In this document: one piece after another, positions 23,426 to 31,838 of the stretch
Numbering within the stretch: the stretch's first letter is position 1
How the letters are laid out: the number at the start of each line of letters is the position of its first letter
Program-made: the position numbers and the translations under genes
Source of the DNA: an uncultured Tateyamaria sp.
GTDB taxonomy: Bacteria > Pseudomonadota > Alphaproteobacteria > Rhodobacterales > Rhodobacteraceae
Direction of reading: 5' to 3'
Length of the DNA: 64,000 bases
Assembly: GCF_947494755.1 (NCBI RefSeq)
Contig: NZ_CANLVZ010000005.1
Span: 186,001-250,000, forward strand
Notes under the pieces: model-generated
What the model saw: only the letters and a program-made list of their open reading frames with translations
What the model was told of the DNA's origin: nothing
Databases searched by the model: none

Positions 23426-26305
23426 GTGTCCCTCTTCTTTATCGTTGCTCTTCCGTTCTTTGGTGCATTGCTGCCGGGGCTCATGAATTCTGCGGGACGC
23501 TCGGCGTGCGCGGGGGTGACGTTCACGGTCTCGCTGGCGGCGTTTATCGGATTGCTCACCAATCTGCCGACGGTTCTGGCGGGCGAGGTCGTCACGGCCG
23601 GTGTCGATTGGATGCCCGTGCTTGGGCTGAACTTCACGCTGATGCTCGACGGGCTTGGCTTTTTCTTTGCGTTGCTGATCCTTGGGATCGGGCTGCTGAT
23701 CATCGCCTATGCGCGCCACTACCTGAGCCGCGACGACAATATGGGGCAGTTTTTCACCTACCTGCTGCTGTTCCAAGGCGCGATGGTGGGAATCGTCCTG
23801 TCCGATAATATATTGCTTTTGCTTATTTTCTGGGAGCTCACGTCGCTGTCTTCATTCCTGCTGATCGGGTATTGGAAACATCTGCCGGAAGGTCGCCAAG
23901 GCGCGCGTATGGCGCTGACCGTCACTGGCATGGGTGGCCTTGCGATGATTGGGGGGATGCTGATCCTTGGTCAGATTGTGGGCAGCTATGATCTGAGCGT
24001 CATCCTGCAAAACCGCGATTTGATCCAAGCGGATCCGCTTTATGTCCCTGCGCTCATTCTGATCCTGCTGGGCTGTTTCACGAAGTCCGCACAGTTCCCG
24101 TTCCACTTCTGGCTGCCGCACGCCATGGCGGCCCCTACACCGGTCTCGGCCTACTTGCACTCGGCCACGATGGTCAAAGCGGGCATTTTCCTGATGGCGC
24201 GCATGTGGCCGGTGTTGTCAGGCACGACGGAGTGGTTTGTGATCGTGACCACGGCAGGACTGATCACGATGGTTTTGGGCGCGATCATTGCGCTGTTCAA
24301 ACATGATCTCAAGGCGCTGCTGGCCTTTTCGACCGTGTCCCATCTGGGCCTGATCACGATGTTGCTGGGCACCGGCACAGCCTTCGGGGCGATGGCCGCG
24401 ATGTTCCATATCCTCAACCACGCGACTTTCAAAGCGGCCTTGTTCATGTCCGCAGGGATCGTCGATCACGAGACCCACACCCGCGATATTCGCCGCCTTG
24501 GTGGGTTGCGCACCCTCATGCCGATCACCTTTGTCATCGTCGTGCTTGCGGCCTTGTCCATGGCGGGTATTCCGCTGCTTAACGGGTTCCTGTCCAAGGA
24601 AATGATGCTTGAGGAAGCGACACATACCGTCCTGTTCAATTCCCCATGGCTGGTGCCTGCGTTGGCCACGTTTGGTTCGCTTTTTTCGGCCGCCTATTGC
24701 TTCCGCCTGATCGGGCACACGTTCTTTGGGCCGGTGCGCGATGACTACCCGTCCAAGCCGCATGATCCGGGCTTTGGCCTGTGGGGGCCACCCGCGTTTC
24801 TGGTCTTGCTGGTTGTGGCCATTGGCGTCGCACCTTTCCTGGCCGAGCCGTTTGTGAAAATGGTCACCGCCTCCGTTCTGGGCGGTGAGGCCGAAGTGCC
24901 CAAGGCCTATTTCAAGATCTGGCACGGTCTGGTGCCCGCCCTGTTCATGTCGGCGATCGCGGTTGTTGGTGGGCTTGTCCTGTTGGCGGTGTTCAACCCG
25001 GCCTTGCGCCTATGGGACCGCGCCCCGCGCCCCGAAGCCAAGACCATCTTCGAAGCGCTGGTTGAGGCGGTGGCAAGCCTTGCCCGTCGCCTGATCCTGC
25101 CTTTGCATAACGGAGCCTTTTCGCGTTACGCGGCCATCGGGTCGGTGGCGATTGTCGTCCTTGGATTTCACGCGTGGAGCACGGGCACTGTCGGCCCCGC
25201 CACCCGTGTGATGCAGGACGTGACCCCTGTTTCGGTGGCTGGGTGGGCTATGCTGGTGGCCGCTACAATCGGAATGGTATTCCTACACCGCAACCGCTTT
25301 TTGTCGCTCATCCTGATCGGGATTGTCGGTCTGATGGTGTCCATCGGTTTTGTCTTTTTCAGTGCGCCGGATCTGGCGATGACCCAGTTCACGGTCGAGG
25401 TGGTGACGATCATCCTGCTGCTGCTGGCGCTGAATTTCCTGCCCAAGCACACGCCGGTCGAAAGCACGGTGCTGCGCCGCGTGCGCGACACCGGCATTGC
25501 GCTGTTCGGGGGGCTTGCGACCTTTGGGCTGGCCTATCATTACCTGCTGCGCGACGCGGTGACGGGACCCATCTCTGAGTTCCATCTGGCCAATTCCTAC
25601 AAAGGCGGCGGGGGCACCAACGTGGTCAACGTAATCCTTGTCGATTTCCGGGGCTTTGACACCTATGGCGAGATCATCGTGCTGGGGATCGCGGCCCTGC
25701 TGATCTATGCGCTGACCGAGACCCTGTTGGGCGGGCCTGTGCGCGCACGCCTGCTGAACCGCACACCGGATGCGGCGCGGGCAGGGGATGCACATCCGAT
25801 GATGATGGTGGTCCTGACCCGTGTGATCATGCCGGTCGTGTTGATGGTCGGCTTCTACATCTTTTTGCGAGGCCACAACGAACCGGGCGGGGGCTTTATC
25901 GCGGGTCTGATCGTTTCCATCGGGGTTGTGATGCAATACATGGCCAGCGGGTTCAGCTGGACCTCGGCCCGTCTGCGTTATCCCTATCACGGGGTGATCG
26001 GCGCAGGGGTGCTGATCGCGGGGCTGACCGGCATCGGGTCGTGGTTTGTGGGCAAGCCGTTCCTGACCTCGGATTTCACTTATGTGCGCATCCCGCCCTT
26101 CAACGAGTTCGAGCTGGCCACAGCCGCCCTCTTTGATCTTGGCGTGTTTCTTGCTGTCGTCGGCGCGGTGATGTTGTCGCTTGAGAGCTTCTCGCGGCTG
26201 GCGCGTCGCGCCCATGTGCCCGACAACGAACACCCGATGGATATCGACCCGTCGCGCGATGACAAACCGGTGCCCGGCACCCCTGCTGCACAGGGGGGCG
26301 TGTGA
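23426..26305 (+). CDS. mnhA: Mrp/Pha cation/proton antiporter subunit A fused to B
   Basis: A 959-residue polytopic protein. The N-terminal two thirds are MrpA, homologous to complex I proton channel subunits: FTYLLLFQGAMVGIVLSDNILLLLIFWE, then KSAQFPFHFWLPHAMAAPTPVSAYLHSATMVKAG in pieces. The middle has the DUF4040-type region (DLAMTQFTVEVVTIILLLLAL). The last 200 residues are an MnhB domain (MMVVLTRVIMPVVLMVGFYIFLRGHNEPGGGF), so A and B are one chain, as in PhaAB of rhizobia. With subunits C-G it exchanges Na+ or K+ for H+ in alkali and salt stress. Start: GTG 23426, five bases after GCAGGAG. Confidence 0.93.
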   Translation: MSLFFIVALPFFGALLPGLMNSAGRSACAGVTFTVSLAAFIGLLTNLPTVLAGEVVTAGVDWMPVLGLNFTLMLDGLGFFFALLILGIGLLIIAYARHYLSRDDNMGQFFTYLLLFQGAMVGIVLSDNILLLLIFWELTSLSSFLLIGYWKHLPEGRQGARMALTVTGMGGLAMIGGMLILGQIVGSYDLSVILQNRDLIQADPLYVPALILILLGCFTKSAQFPFHFWLPHAMAAPTPVSAYLHSATMVKAGIFLMARMWPVLSGTTEWFVIVTTAGLITMVLGAIIALFKHDLKALLAFSTVSHLGLITMLLGTGTAFGAMAAMFHILNHATFKAALFMSAGIVDHETHTRDIRRLGGLRTLMPITFVIVVLAALSMAGIPLLNGFLSKEMMLEEATHTVLFNSPWLVPALATFGSLFSAAYCFRLIGHTFFGPVRDDYPSKPHDPGFGLWGPPAFLVLLVVAIGVAPFLAEPFVKMVTASVLGGEAEVPKAYFKIWHGLVPALFMSAIAVVGGLVLLAVFNPALRLWDRAPRPEAKTIFEALVEAVASLARRLILPLHNGAFSRYAAIGSVAIVVLGFHAWSTGTVGPATRVMQDVTPVSVAGWAMLVAATIGMVFLHRNRFLSLILIGIVGLMVSIGFVFFSAPDLAMTQFTVEVVTIILLLLALNFLPKHTPVESTVLRRVRDTGIALFGGLATFGLAYHYLLRDAVTGPISEFHLANSYKGGGGTNVVNVILVDFRGFDTYGEIIVLGIAALLIYALTETLLGGPVRARLLNRTPDAARAGDAHPMMMVVLTRVIMPVVLMVGFYIFLRGHNEPGGGFIAGLIVSIGVVMQYMASGFSWTSARLRYPYHGVIGAGVLIAGLTGIGSWFVGKPFLTSDFTYVRIPPFNEFELATAALFDLGVFLAVVGAVMLSLESFSRLARRAHVPDNEHPMDIDPSRDDKPVPGTPAAQGGV

Positions 26306-26306
26306 T

Positions 26307-26663
26307 ATGGAACTGCTTGTCGCATCCGCCATTGGCATCATGACCGCGGGGGGGCTGTACCTGCTGCTGCGCCTGCGCACCTTCCCGGTGATCCTGGGCA
26401 TTTCGCTGCTGACCTATGCGGTCAACGTGTTCCTGTTTGCCTCGGGTCGCCTGACCATCGGCGCGCCGCCCATTCTGCGAGATGACATCACCCGCTATGC
26501 CGACCCGCTGCCGCAGGCCCTTGTGCTGACGGCCATCGTGATTTCGTTCGGGATGACAGCCGTTGTCGTGATGATCGGTCTTGGGGCGTATCTGGGTTCC
26601 CACGACGATCACGTGGACGACCTGCCTGAACCGGATGCAGATGCGTCGGAGGGCCGGTCATGA
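26307..26663 (+). CDS. mnhC: Mrp/Pha antiporter subunit C
   Basis: A 118-residue, three-helix NuoK-like subunit: ELLVASAIGIMTAGGLYLLL, VILGISLLTYAVNVFLF and VLTAIVISFGMTAVVVM are its helices. The acidic tail (DLPEPDADASEG) is cytoplasmic. It is the second gene of the antiporter operon, one base after the fused A/B gene, and overlaps mnhD by four bases. An upstream in-frame start would lie inside mnhA; ATG 26307 gives the family length. Confidence 0.92.
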   Translation: MELLVASAIGIMTAGGLYLLLRLRTFPVILGISLLTYAVNVFLFASGRLTIGAPPILRDDITRYADPLPQALVLTAIVISFGMTAVVVMIGLGAYLGSHDDHVDDLPEPDADASEGRS

Positions 26664-28222
26664 CCCATTGGATCGTTGCGCCGGTCATTCTGCCCGCACT
26701 TGTTGCGCCTTTCATTGTGTTGGCGGCCCGGTACCACATCGGCATCCAGCGGGTGTTTTCGGTTGTGGGGGTGCTGGCCCTGATCGCCATCGCGGGCGGG
26801 CTGACATGGCAAGCCTCTGACGGCACGGTCACCCTGTATCAGCTTGGTGATTGGGCCGCGCCCTTTGGCATCGTACTGGTCGGGGATCGCCTGTCGACCA
26901 TGATGGTGCTGCTGACGGCGGTGCTGGGCCTGTTCGTGCTGCTCTATGCCATCGGGTCGGGATGGGATGATCGCGGGCGGCACTTTCACGCCCTGTTCCA
27001 GTTTCAGCTGATGGGAATCATGGGCGCGTTCCTGACCGGCGACCTCTTCAACCTTTTTGTCTTTTTCGAGGTGCTGCTGATTGCCTCATACGGCTTGATG
27101 ATCCATGCAGGGGGCAATGACCGGCTCCGGGCAGGCGTGCAATATGTGCTGTTCAACCTGATCGGCTCGACCCTGTTCCTGTTCGCGCTCGGGGCGATTT
27201 ATGCCGAAACGGGCACGCTCAACATGGCCGATCTGGCCGAGCGCGTCCGCCTGATCGACGCCGAAGAGACGGTGGGCATCCGCGTGGCCGCCGTGCTTTT
27301 GTTGCTGGTCTTTGCAATCAAGGCCGCGCTTGTGCCGCTGCACTTCTGGCTGCCGTCCAGCTATGCCGAGGCACCCGCACCGGTGGCCGCGCTGTTTGCG
27401 ATCATGACCAAGGTGGGGGCCTATGCGATCATCCGGGTCTACACGCTTGTCTTCCCGCCTGACCTTGAGGTGACGCAGGGCCTGCATGATCTTTGGCTGT
27501 TGCCCGCCGCGCTGGTCTCGCTCGCTATCGGGATGATCGGCGTGCTGGCCGCGAAAAAGCTCGACCGGCTGGTGGCCTTTTCGGTGATCGGGTCGATGGG
27601 GATGGTGATGATTTCCATCGCGCTGTTCACACCCGAAGGGATCGCGGCGGCGCTCTATTACATCATCCACTCGACCCTTGCCGGGGCCACGTTGTTTCTG
27701 ATTGCGGACCTTGTGCGCTGTTCGAGGGCCAATTTGCAGCTGACCCCGCAGGCCCCCATGGCCGGTGCCGCGCTGACGGCGGCTTTGTTCTTTGCCGGGG
27801 CGATTGCGATGGCGGGTCTGCCGCCGCTTTCGGGGTTCCTGGGAAAGCTGCTGGTGCTGGATGCTGCTTTTGACACCGACCTTGTGGTCTGGATCTGGGC
27901 GGTCGTGCTGACCTCAAGCCTGATCAGCATTCTGGGATTTGCGCGCGCCGGCAGCGTCCTGTTCTGGAAAGCCCACAGCGTCACACCGCCCGAAGGTGAA
28001 ACACCGCTGCCCCGGCCTGCACCGCTGTCCTATGTGGCCGTTGGCGGGCTGATCGCGCTGCTTGGGCTGCACACCGTTTTTGCAGGCATTGTGCACGGAT
28101 ACACGACCACCATGGCCCGCGATCTGTTTGCGCCGGGGACCTATATCGAGACGGTTGTGGACACGCCGGGCAAGCTGAGCAAACCCGACATCGACAAGGC
28201 CGCCGACAAGGAGGATCACTGA
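26660..28222 (+). CDS. mnhD: Mrp/Pha antiporter subunit D
   Basis: A 520-residue polytopic subunit of the complex I ND2/ND4/ND5 family. Segments FVFFEVLLIASYGLMIHAGG, IKAALVPLHFWLPSSYAEAP and LVAFSVIGSMGMVMISIALF are conserved for proton-translocating channels, including the Lys of HFWLP-type helix 7 and the Glu in FFEVLL. It pairs with subunit A to carry ions. The start overlaps mnhC by four bases, and mnhE begins one base after its stop. Confidence 0.93.
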   Translation: MTHWIVAPVILPALVAPFIVLAARYHIGIQRVFSVVGVLALIAIAGGLTWQASDGTVTLYQLGDWAAPFGIVLVGDRLSTMMVLLTAVLGLFVLLYAIGSGWDDRGRHFHALFQFQLMGIMGAFLTGDLFNLFVFFEVLLIASYGLMIHAGGNDRLRAGVQYVLFNLIGSTLFLFALGAIYAETGTLNMADLAERVRLIDAEETVGIRVAAVLLLLVFAIKAALVPLHFWLPSSYAEAPAPVAALFAIMTKVGAYAIIRVYTLVFPPDLEVTQGLHDLWLLPAALVSLAIGMIGVLAAKKLDRLVAFSVIGSMGMVMISIALFTPEGIAAALYYIIHSTLAGATLFLIADLVRCSRANLQLTPQAPMAGAALTAALFFAGAIAMAGLPPLSGFLGKLLVLDAAFDTDLVVWIWAVVLTSSLISILGFARAGSVLFWKAHSVTPPEGETPLPRPAPLSYVAVGGLIALLGLHTVFAGIVHGYTTTMARDLFAPGTYIETVVDTPGKLSKPDIDKAADKEDH

Positions 28223-28223
28223 C

Positions 28224-28724
28224 ATGACCCGTGCATTCCGTTGGCTTCTGCCGCACCCCTTCCTGACACTGCTGCTGGCGGTGGTCTGGATATTGCTGCA
28301 AAATCAGGTGTCTGCCGGGATGGTGGTCTTTGGGATCATCCTGGGCGTGATCATCCCGTGGATGACGGCCGTCTGGTGGCCTGACACGCCGCAGGGGTTT
28401 CATCTGGGCAAGATGGTCAGCTACTCGATCATGGTGATCTGGGACATTCTGGTGGCCAACGTTGAGGTCGCGTGGATCGTGCTGACCGTCCCGAATGCCA
28501 AGCTCAAACCTGCATGGATCGTGATCCCGCTGGATTTGCGGCAGCCCGAGGCGATTACGGTGCTGGCGGGCACGATCACCCTAACACCCGGCACCGTGTC
28601 GGCGGATTTGTCGGATGAAGGGCACTCGCTGCTTGTGCATGTACTGCACACCGATGACCCCGATGGCGTCCGCGACGAGATCAAGACCCGCTACGAGGCC
28701 CGCCTTAAGGAGATTTTCGCATGA
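28224..28724 (+). CDS. mnhE: Mrp/Pha antiporter subunit E
   Basis: A 166-residue subunit with two or three N-terminal helices (FLTLLLAVVWILLQNQVSAGMVVFG) and a cytoplasmic domain containing PLDLRQPEAITVLAGTITLTPGTVSADL, a diagnostic stretch of the MnhE family. It has no counterpart in respiratory complex I. Its gene overlaps mnhF by four bases. It is needed for assembly or activity of the antiporter complex. Confidence 0.92.
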   Translation: MTRAFRWLLPHPFLTLLLAVVWILLQNQVSAGMVVFGIILGVIIPWMTAVWWPDTPQGFHLGKMVSYSIMVIWDILVANVEVAWIVLTVPNAKLKPAWIVIPLDLRQPEAITVLAGTITLTPGTVSADLSDEGHSLLVHVLHTDDPDGVRDEIKTRYEARLKEIFA

Positions 28725-29008
28725 GTGCCGCCACTGATTTCATGAATACCGCGCTGATCATCACGTTCGTGGTGATTGTGCTGGCGCAGGTTCTGTCGAT
28801 GGTACGCCTTGTGATGGGGCCGACCGCTGGCGACCGCATCCTGGCGCTGGACACGATGGTGATCAACGCGCTTGGGCTGGTTGTGCTGCTTGGGATTTAT
28901 CAGGGCGTCCAGATCTACTTCGAAGTGTCGCTGCTGATTGCGATGCTGGGCTTTGTATCTACTGTCGCACTGGCGCGGTTCATTTTGCGGGGGGATATTA
29001 TCGAATGA
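28721..29008 (+). CDS. mnhF: Mrp/Pha antiporter subunit F
   Basis: A 95-residue, three-helix subunit. It contains VLAQVLSMVRLVMGPTAGDRILALDTMVIN, whose RLVMGPTAGDR loop is the MnhF signature, and ends FILRGDIIE, also typical. It overlaps mnhE and mnhG by four bases each, so the cluster is strongly translation-coupled. Confidence 0.93.
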   Translation: MSAATDFMNTALIITFVVIVLAQVLSMVRLVMGPTAGDRILALDTMVINALGLVVLLGIYQGVQIYFEVSLLIAMLGFVSTVALARFILRGDIIE

Positions 29009-29391
29009 TCGAGGTCGTTTTGACATATGCCGTTGCCGTCTTCCTGCTGATCGGGTCCGGCTTTGCCATTGTGGGCGTGATCGGGCTGCTCAAGTTCAAC
29101 GACTCCATGACCCGCCTGCATGCGCCGACCAAAGTGGGCACTGTGGGGATTGGATCGCTGTTGATGGCGTCGATGCTGCATTCCTACACACTTGGCGAGA
29201 CGTCCATGCATGAGCTGCTGATCATGTCGTTCCTGTTCGTGACCGCGCCGATCTCCGCCCACTTCATCGCCAAGGTGAACATCCATCGCCGTGCCTGCGA
29301 CACGCCGCCGTCGCCGCCGCGCGATGACACATGGTCGACCCTCAACGTGCCCGAAGCGGACCGGGCCCTGGAAACCATCAAGGCCCCCTGA
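29005..29391 (+). CDS. mnhG: Mrp/Pha antiporter subunit G
   Basis: A 128-residue, three-helix subunit. The segment GFAIVGVIGLLKFNDSMTRLHAPTKVGTVGIG has the R-L-H-A-P-T-K motif of MnhG. The C-terminal 30 residues are a hydrophilic extension beyond the usual end, ending ALETIKAP. It is the last gene of the operon and converges on the DUF6324 gene eight bases later. Confidence 0.92.
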   Translation: MIEVVLTYAVAVFLLIGSGFAIVGVIGLLKFNDSMTRLHAPTKVGTVGIGSLLMASMLHSYTLGETSMHELLIMSFLFVTAPISAHFIAKVNIHRRACDTPPSPPRDDTWSTLNVPEADRALETIKAP

Positions 29392-29398
29392 ACGGAGA

Positions 29399-29581
29399 TC
29401 AGACGGCGCGGGCGGCTTTGGCTGCGGCCCGAATTTCGTCCGCGATTTCCTCGGCCTCTTCGGGGTCGAAATCCATGGGGACTTCAACGCCTTTTGCTTC
29501 GATATAGATGCGCACCATGCCCTGATCGGTTGGGCCGATCTGCATGTTTGCCTCAATGTCGCGTTCGCTGTTGATACCCAT
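29399..29581 (-). CDS. DUF6324 family small protein
   Basis: A 60-residue acidic protein starting at ATG 29581 (MGINSERDIEANMQIGPTD) and ending ADEIRAAAKAARAV. The pattern VRIYIEAKGVEVPMDFDPEEAEEIA is typical of DUF6324, a small family of Rhodobacterales. The function is unknown. Longer in-frame starts toward 29812 run through the promoter of the divergent GNAT gene and are rejected. Confidence 0.8.
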   Translation of the reverse strand: MGINSERDIEANMQIGPTDQGMVRIYIEAKGVEVPMDFDPEEAEEIADEIRAAAKAARAV

Positions 29582-29662
29582 GGTCGCCTCCGCTCTGGCC
29601 TGAAGAACCTGTGCTATCGCGCGGCCCCTTGAAAGGCAAGATCGCGGGTTGCAGGATAGGGC

Positions 29663-30145
29663 ATGAGCCCGATCACCTTGCGCCCCTTTCGCCCCGAAGA
29701 CACCGATTGGCTGGTCGAGCAACACGGCCTCCAATATGCGCAAGCCGAAGGGTTTGACGCCAGTTTCGGGGTGCTGGTGCGCGAGATTCTCGAAGGCTTC
29801 AACGCTGATCACGACCCTACTTGCGAACAGGGCTGGATTGCGCAGGCCGGTGATACGCGCCTGGGGTCCATCTTTTGCGTGCGCCTCAATGATCGTACCG
29901 CCAAACTGCGCCTGTTTCTGCTGGTGCCGGACGCGCGCGGGCAGGGGGTTGGAGCCAGGTTGCTTGCGGAGTGCATGGGCTATGCCAGATCCAAAGGGTA
30001 TCGCGGCATGCAGCTATGGACCCATGAAAGCCACCGCGCCGCGTGCGCCCTCTATGCGCGCACCGGTTGGCAGTTGGGCGACAGCCGCCCGGTCCGATCC
30101 TTTGGACAGGATTTGGTCGAACAGATATGGTCCTACCGGTTCTGA
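29663..30145 (+). CDS. GNAT-family N-acetyltransferase
   Basis: A 160-residue protein with a clear GNAT fold. The acetyl-CoA pyrophosphate loop is DARGQGVGARLL near residues 91-102 (R/Q-x-x-G-x-G/A form), preceded by the beta4 strand KLRLFLLVP and followed by GYRGMQLWTHESHRAACALYARTGW. The substrate is unknown. Similar proteins are sometimes fused to MarR domains and acetylate small amines, but here the protein is GNAT only. It lies upstream of tRNA-His. Confidence 0.88.
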   Translation: MSPITLRPFRPEDTDWLVEQHGLQYAQAEGFDASFGVLVREILEGFNADHDPTCEQGWIAQAGDTRLGSIFCVRLNDRTAKLRLFLLVPDARGQGVGARLLAECMGYARSKGYRGMQLWTHESHRAACALYARTGWQLGDSRPVRSFGQDLVEQIWSYRF

Positions 30146-30206
30146 CGCTTTTTCTGGTTTTCACGGTCTTGCAATCGCGCGACCTCAGAGGTATCTCAGC
30201 CTCAGT

Positions 30207-30283
30207 GCCGCCTTAGCTCAGTAGGTTAGAGCGCTTGATTGTGGATCAAGAGGTCCCTGGTTCGAGACCAGGAGGTGGTACCA
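30207..30283 (+). tRNA. tRNA-His (anticodon GUG)
   Basis: The acceptor GCCGCCT pairs with AGGTGGT (two G-U pairs). The anticodon stem CTTGA/TCAAG encloses a loop with GTG, and the T arm is CCTGG-TTCGAGA-CCAGG. CCA is encoded at 30281-30283. The base before position 1 is T and the discriminator is A, so the usual G-1 of bacterial tRNA-His is absent, as known for alphaproteobacteria. Confidence 0.97.
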
Positions 30284-30301
30284 CCCCCCCCCTTTTTTAG
30301 G

Positions 30302-30607
30302 TTAGTCCAGCGTTATGGTCCGGCGCAGCGTGCCCGTCACCTGATCAAAGATCAGGATTTCGTCCGTTTCGGTCACCACCGCGAACCAGTCCGAGCCGAC
30401 GGTAAAGGCGGTCGCCACAGCGCCGTCCGGCAATGTCACCTGTTCGGGCAGTACCATCGGAGTGGGGTCCGCATTCAGGCGGATGACAAGCAGTCCGATC
30501 ACCGTTAGAACGCCGAAAATCATGATGGCGGTCAGCACCGTCACCAACCGGCGCAGGAACCGCAGATTGGTCGGTTCGATAGGGGTTTCGATGTCGTCCA
30601 ACACCAT
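30302..30607 (-). CDS. DUF6476 family membrane protein
   Basis: A 101-residue protein with one membrane helix (about 22-44, VTVLTAIMIFGVLTVIGLLVI) and a C-terminal beta-rich part (PEQVTLPDGAVATAFTVGSDWFAVVTETDEILIFDQVTG). This is the pattern of DUF6476 in Rhodobacterales. The function is unknown. The ATG at 30607 lies inside the start of the divergent pseudouridine synthase gene, so the two genes overlap head to head by 17 bases. Confidence 0.78.
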   Translation of the reverse strand: MVLDDIETPIEPTNLRFLRRLVTVLTAIMIFGVLTVIGLLVIRLNADPTPMVLPEQVTLPDGAVATAFTVGSDWFAVVTETDEILIFDQVTGTLRRTITLD

Positions 30608-31613
30608 ATCCTTTGTGATCGGCGAGGCACCCCCGCCGCGCCTTGATAAGGCCATTGCGCGCGACGTGCCAGAGGGGGCGGCGCTGTCGCGCACCCGGCT
30701 CGCCCGTCTGGTGGCGGACGGGGCGGTGTCCGTCGATGGCATCGTGACGGTCGATCCCAAGGGACGCGTGGTCGCGGGGGCGGCGATCACGGTGACAGTG
30801 GTTGAGGCGCAGGACAGCCATATTGCGCCCGAAGACATCCCGCTCGAGATCGTACACGAGGACGGCGACCTGATCGTGGTCAACAAACCCGCGGGCATGG
30901 TTGTGCATCCTGCCCCCGGCTCACCTTCGGGCACTTTGGTCAACGCGCTGATGTTTCACTGTGGCGATGATCTGTCCGGGGTAGGGGGGCTGAAACGCCC
31001 CGGCATCGTGCACCGGATCGACAAGGACACAAGCGGACTGTTGGTCGTGGCCAAATCCGACGCCGCCCATCACGGGTTGGCCGATCAATTCGCGGCCCAC
31101 ACGGTTGAGCGCTACTACCGCGCTTTGGTCTACGGTGTGCCCGATGCGGCCGATCCGCGTCTGCGCGGGATCAAGGGTACGAATTTCGAGTCCGGCAATG
31201 TGCTCAAGATCACGACCCAACTGGCGCGGCACAAGACGGATCGTCAACGCCAGGCGGTGCTGTTTCAGGGCGGGCGGCATGCGGTGACGCGGGCGCGGCT
31301 GGTCGAACGCTATGGCAGCCCCGAAGTGCTGGCGCAGATCGAATGCTGGCTCGAAACGGGGCGGACGCATCAGATCCGCGTGCACATGGCCCATGCCGGA
31401 CATGGGCTGGTCGGTGATCCGGTCTATGGCGGGCGGCGCAAGCTGGCACGCGGCGCGCTCAGTGATGCGGCGGCGGTGGCCGTTTCCGGCTTTGGGCGTC
31501 AGGCGCTGCATGCGGCGGTGCTGGGCTTTGATCACCCCATCAGCGGCGAACAGATGCGATTCGAGGCCGCCTTGCCCGAAGACTTTGAAACACTTTTGGC
31601 CCTTCTGCGTTAA
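30591..31613 (+). CDS. RluA/RluD-family rRNA pseudouridine synthase
   Basis: A 340-residue protein. An N-terminal S4 RNA-binding domain (RLDKAIARDV ... LSRTRLARLVADGAVSVDG, about 16-65) is followed by the synthase core. The catalytic Asp is D144 in HRIDKDTSGLLVVAK. Other core motifs are IVVNKPAGMVVHPAPG and ETGRTHQIRVHMAHAGHGLVGDPVYGG. The S4 domain plus length fits RluD, which modifies 23S rRNA helix 69, but RluC-type specificity cannot be excluded. The start at ATG 30591 is the one that keeps the family N terminus. Confidence 0.9.
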   Translation: MSSNTISFVIGEAPPPRLDKAIARDVPEGAALSRTRLARLVADGAVSVDGIVTVDPKGRVVAGAAITVTVVEAQDSHIAPEDIPLEIVHEDGDLIVVNKPAGMVVHPAPGSPSGTLVNALMFHCGDDLSGVGGLKRPGIVHRIDKDTSGLLVVAKSDAAHHGLADQFAAHTVERYYRALVYGVPDAADPRLRGIKGTNFESGNVLKITTQLARHKTDRQRQAVLFQGGRHAVTRARLVERYGSPEVLAQIECWLETGRTHQIRVHMAHAGHGLVGDPVYGGRRKLARGALSDAAAVAVSGFGRQALHAAVLGFDHPISGEQMRFEAALPEDFETLLALLR

Positions 31614-31756
31614 GGTTTTGTTAGCTTGGCTGTGCAACATCGCCGTGCGACCCTGGGTTTCTGAAATGATCAGCACGTGCGCGTGAGGGCCGGGCTGCGG
31701 GGCTGCACATTCAGGATCGCGCATGCCAATATCACACCAACCGACGACCCTCGCAC

Positions 31757-31786
31757 CTTGAAAGGGTGTGATCGCCGTCCCATATT
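31757..31786 (+). promoter_or_regulatory. Sigma-32 (RpoH)-type promoter before rpoH
   Basis: CTTGAAA at 31757-31763 and CCCATATT at 31779-31786, separated by 15 bases, match the heat-shock consensus CTTGAAA / CCCCATNT closely. This suggests that rpoH is transcribed at least in part by its own product. Confidence 0.75.
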
Positions 31787-31838
31787 CAATGTTAAGCCTC
31801 TAAACATGAAAGGTTTGAGGGGCACCAGGAGGGACAAA

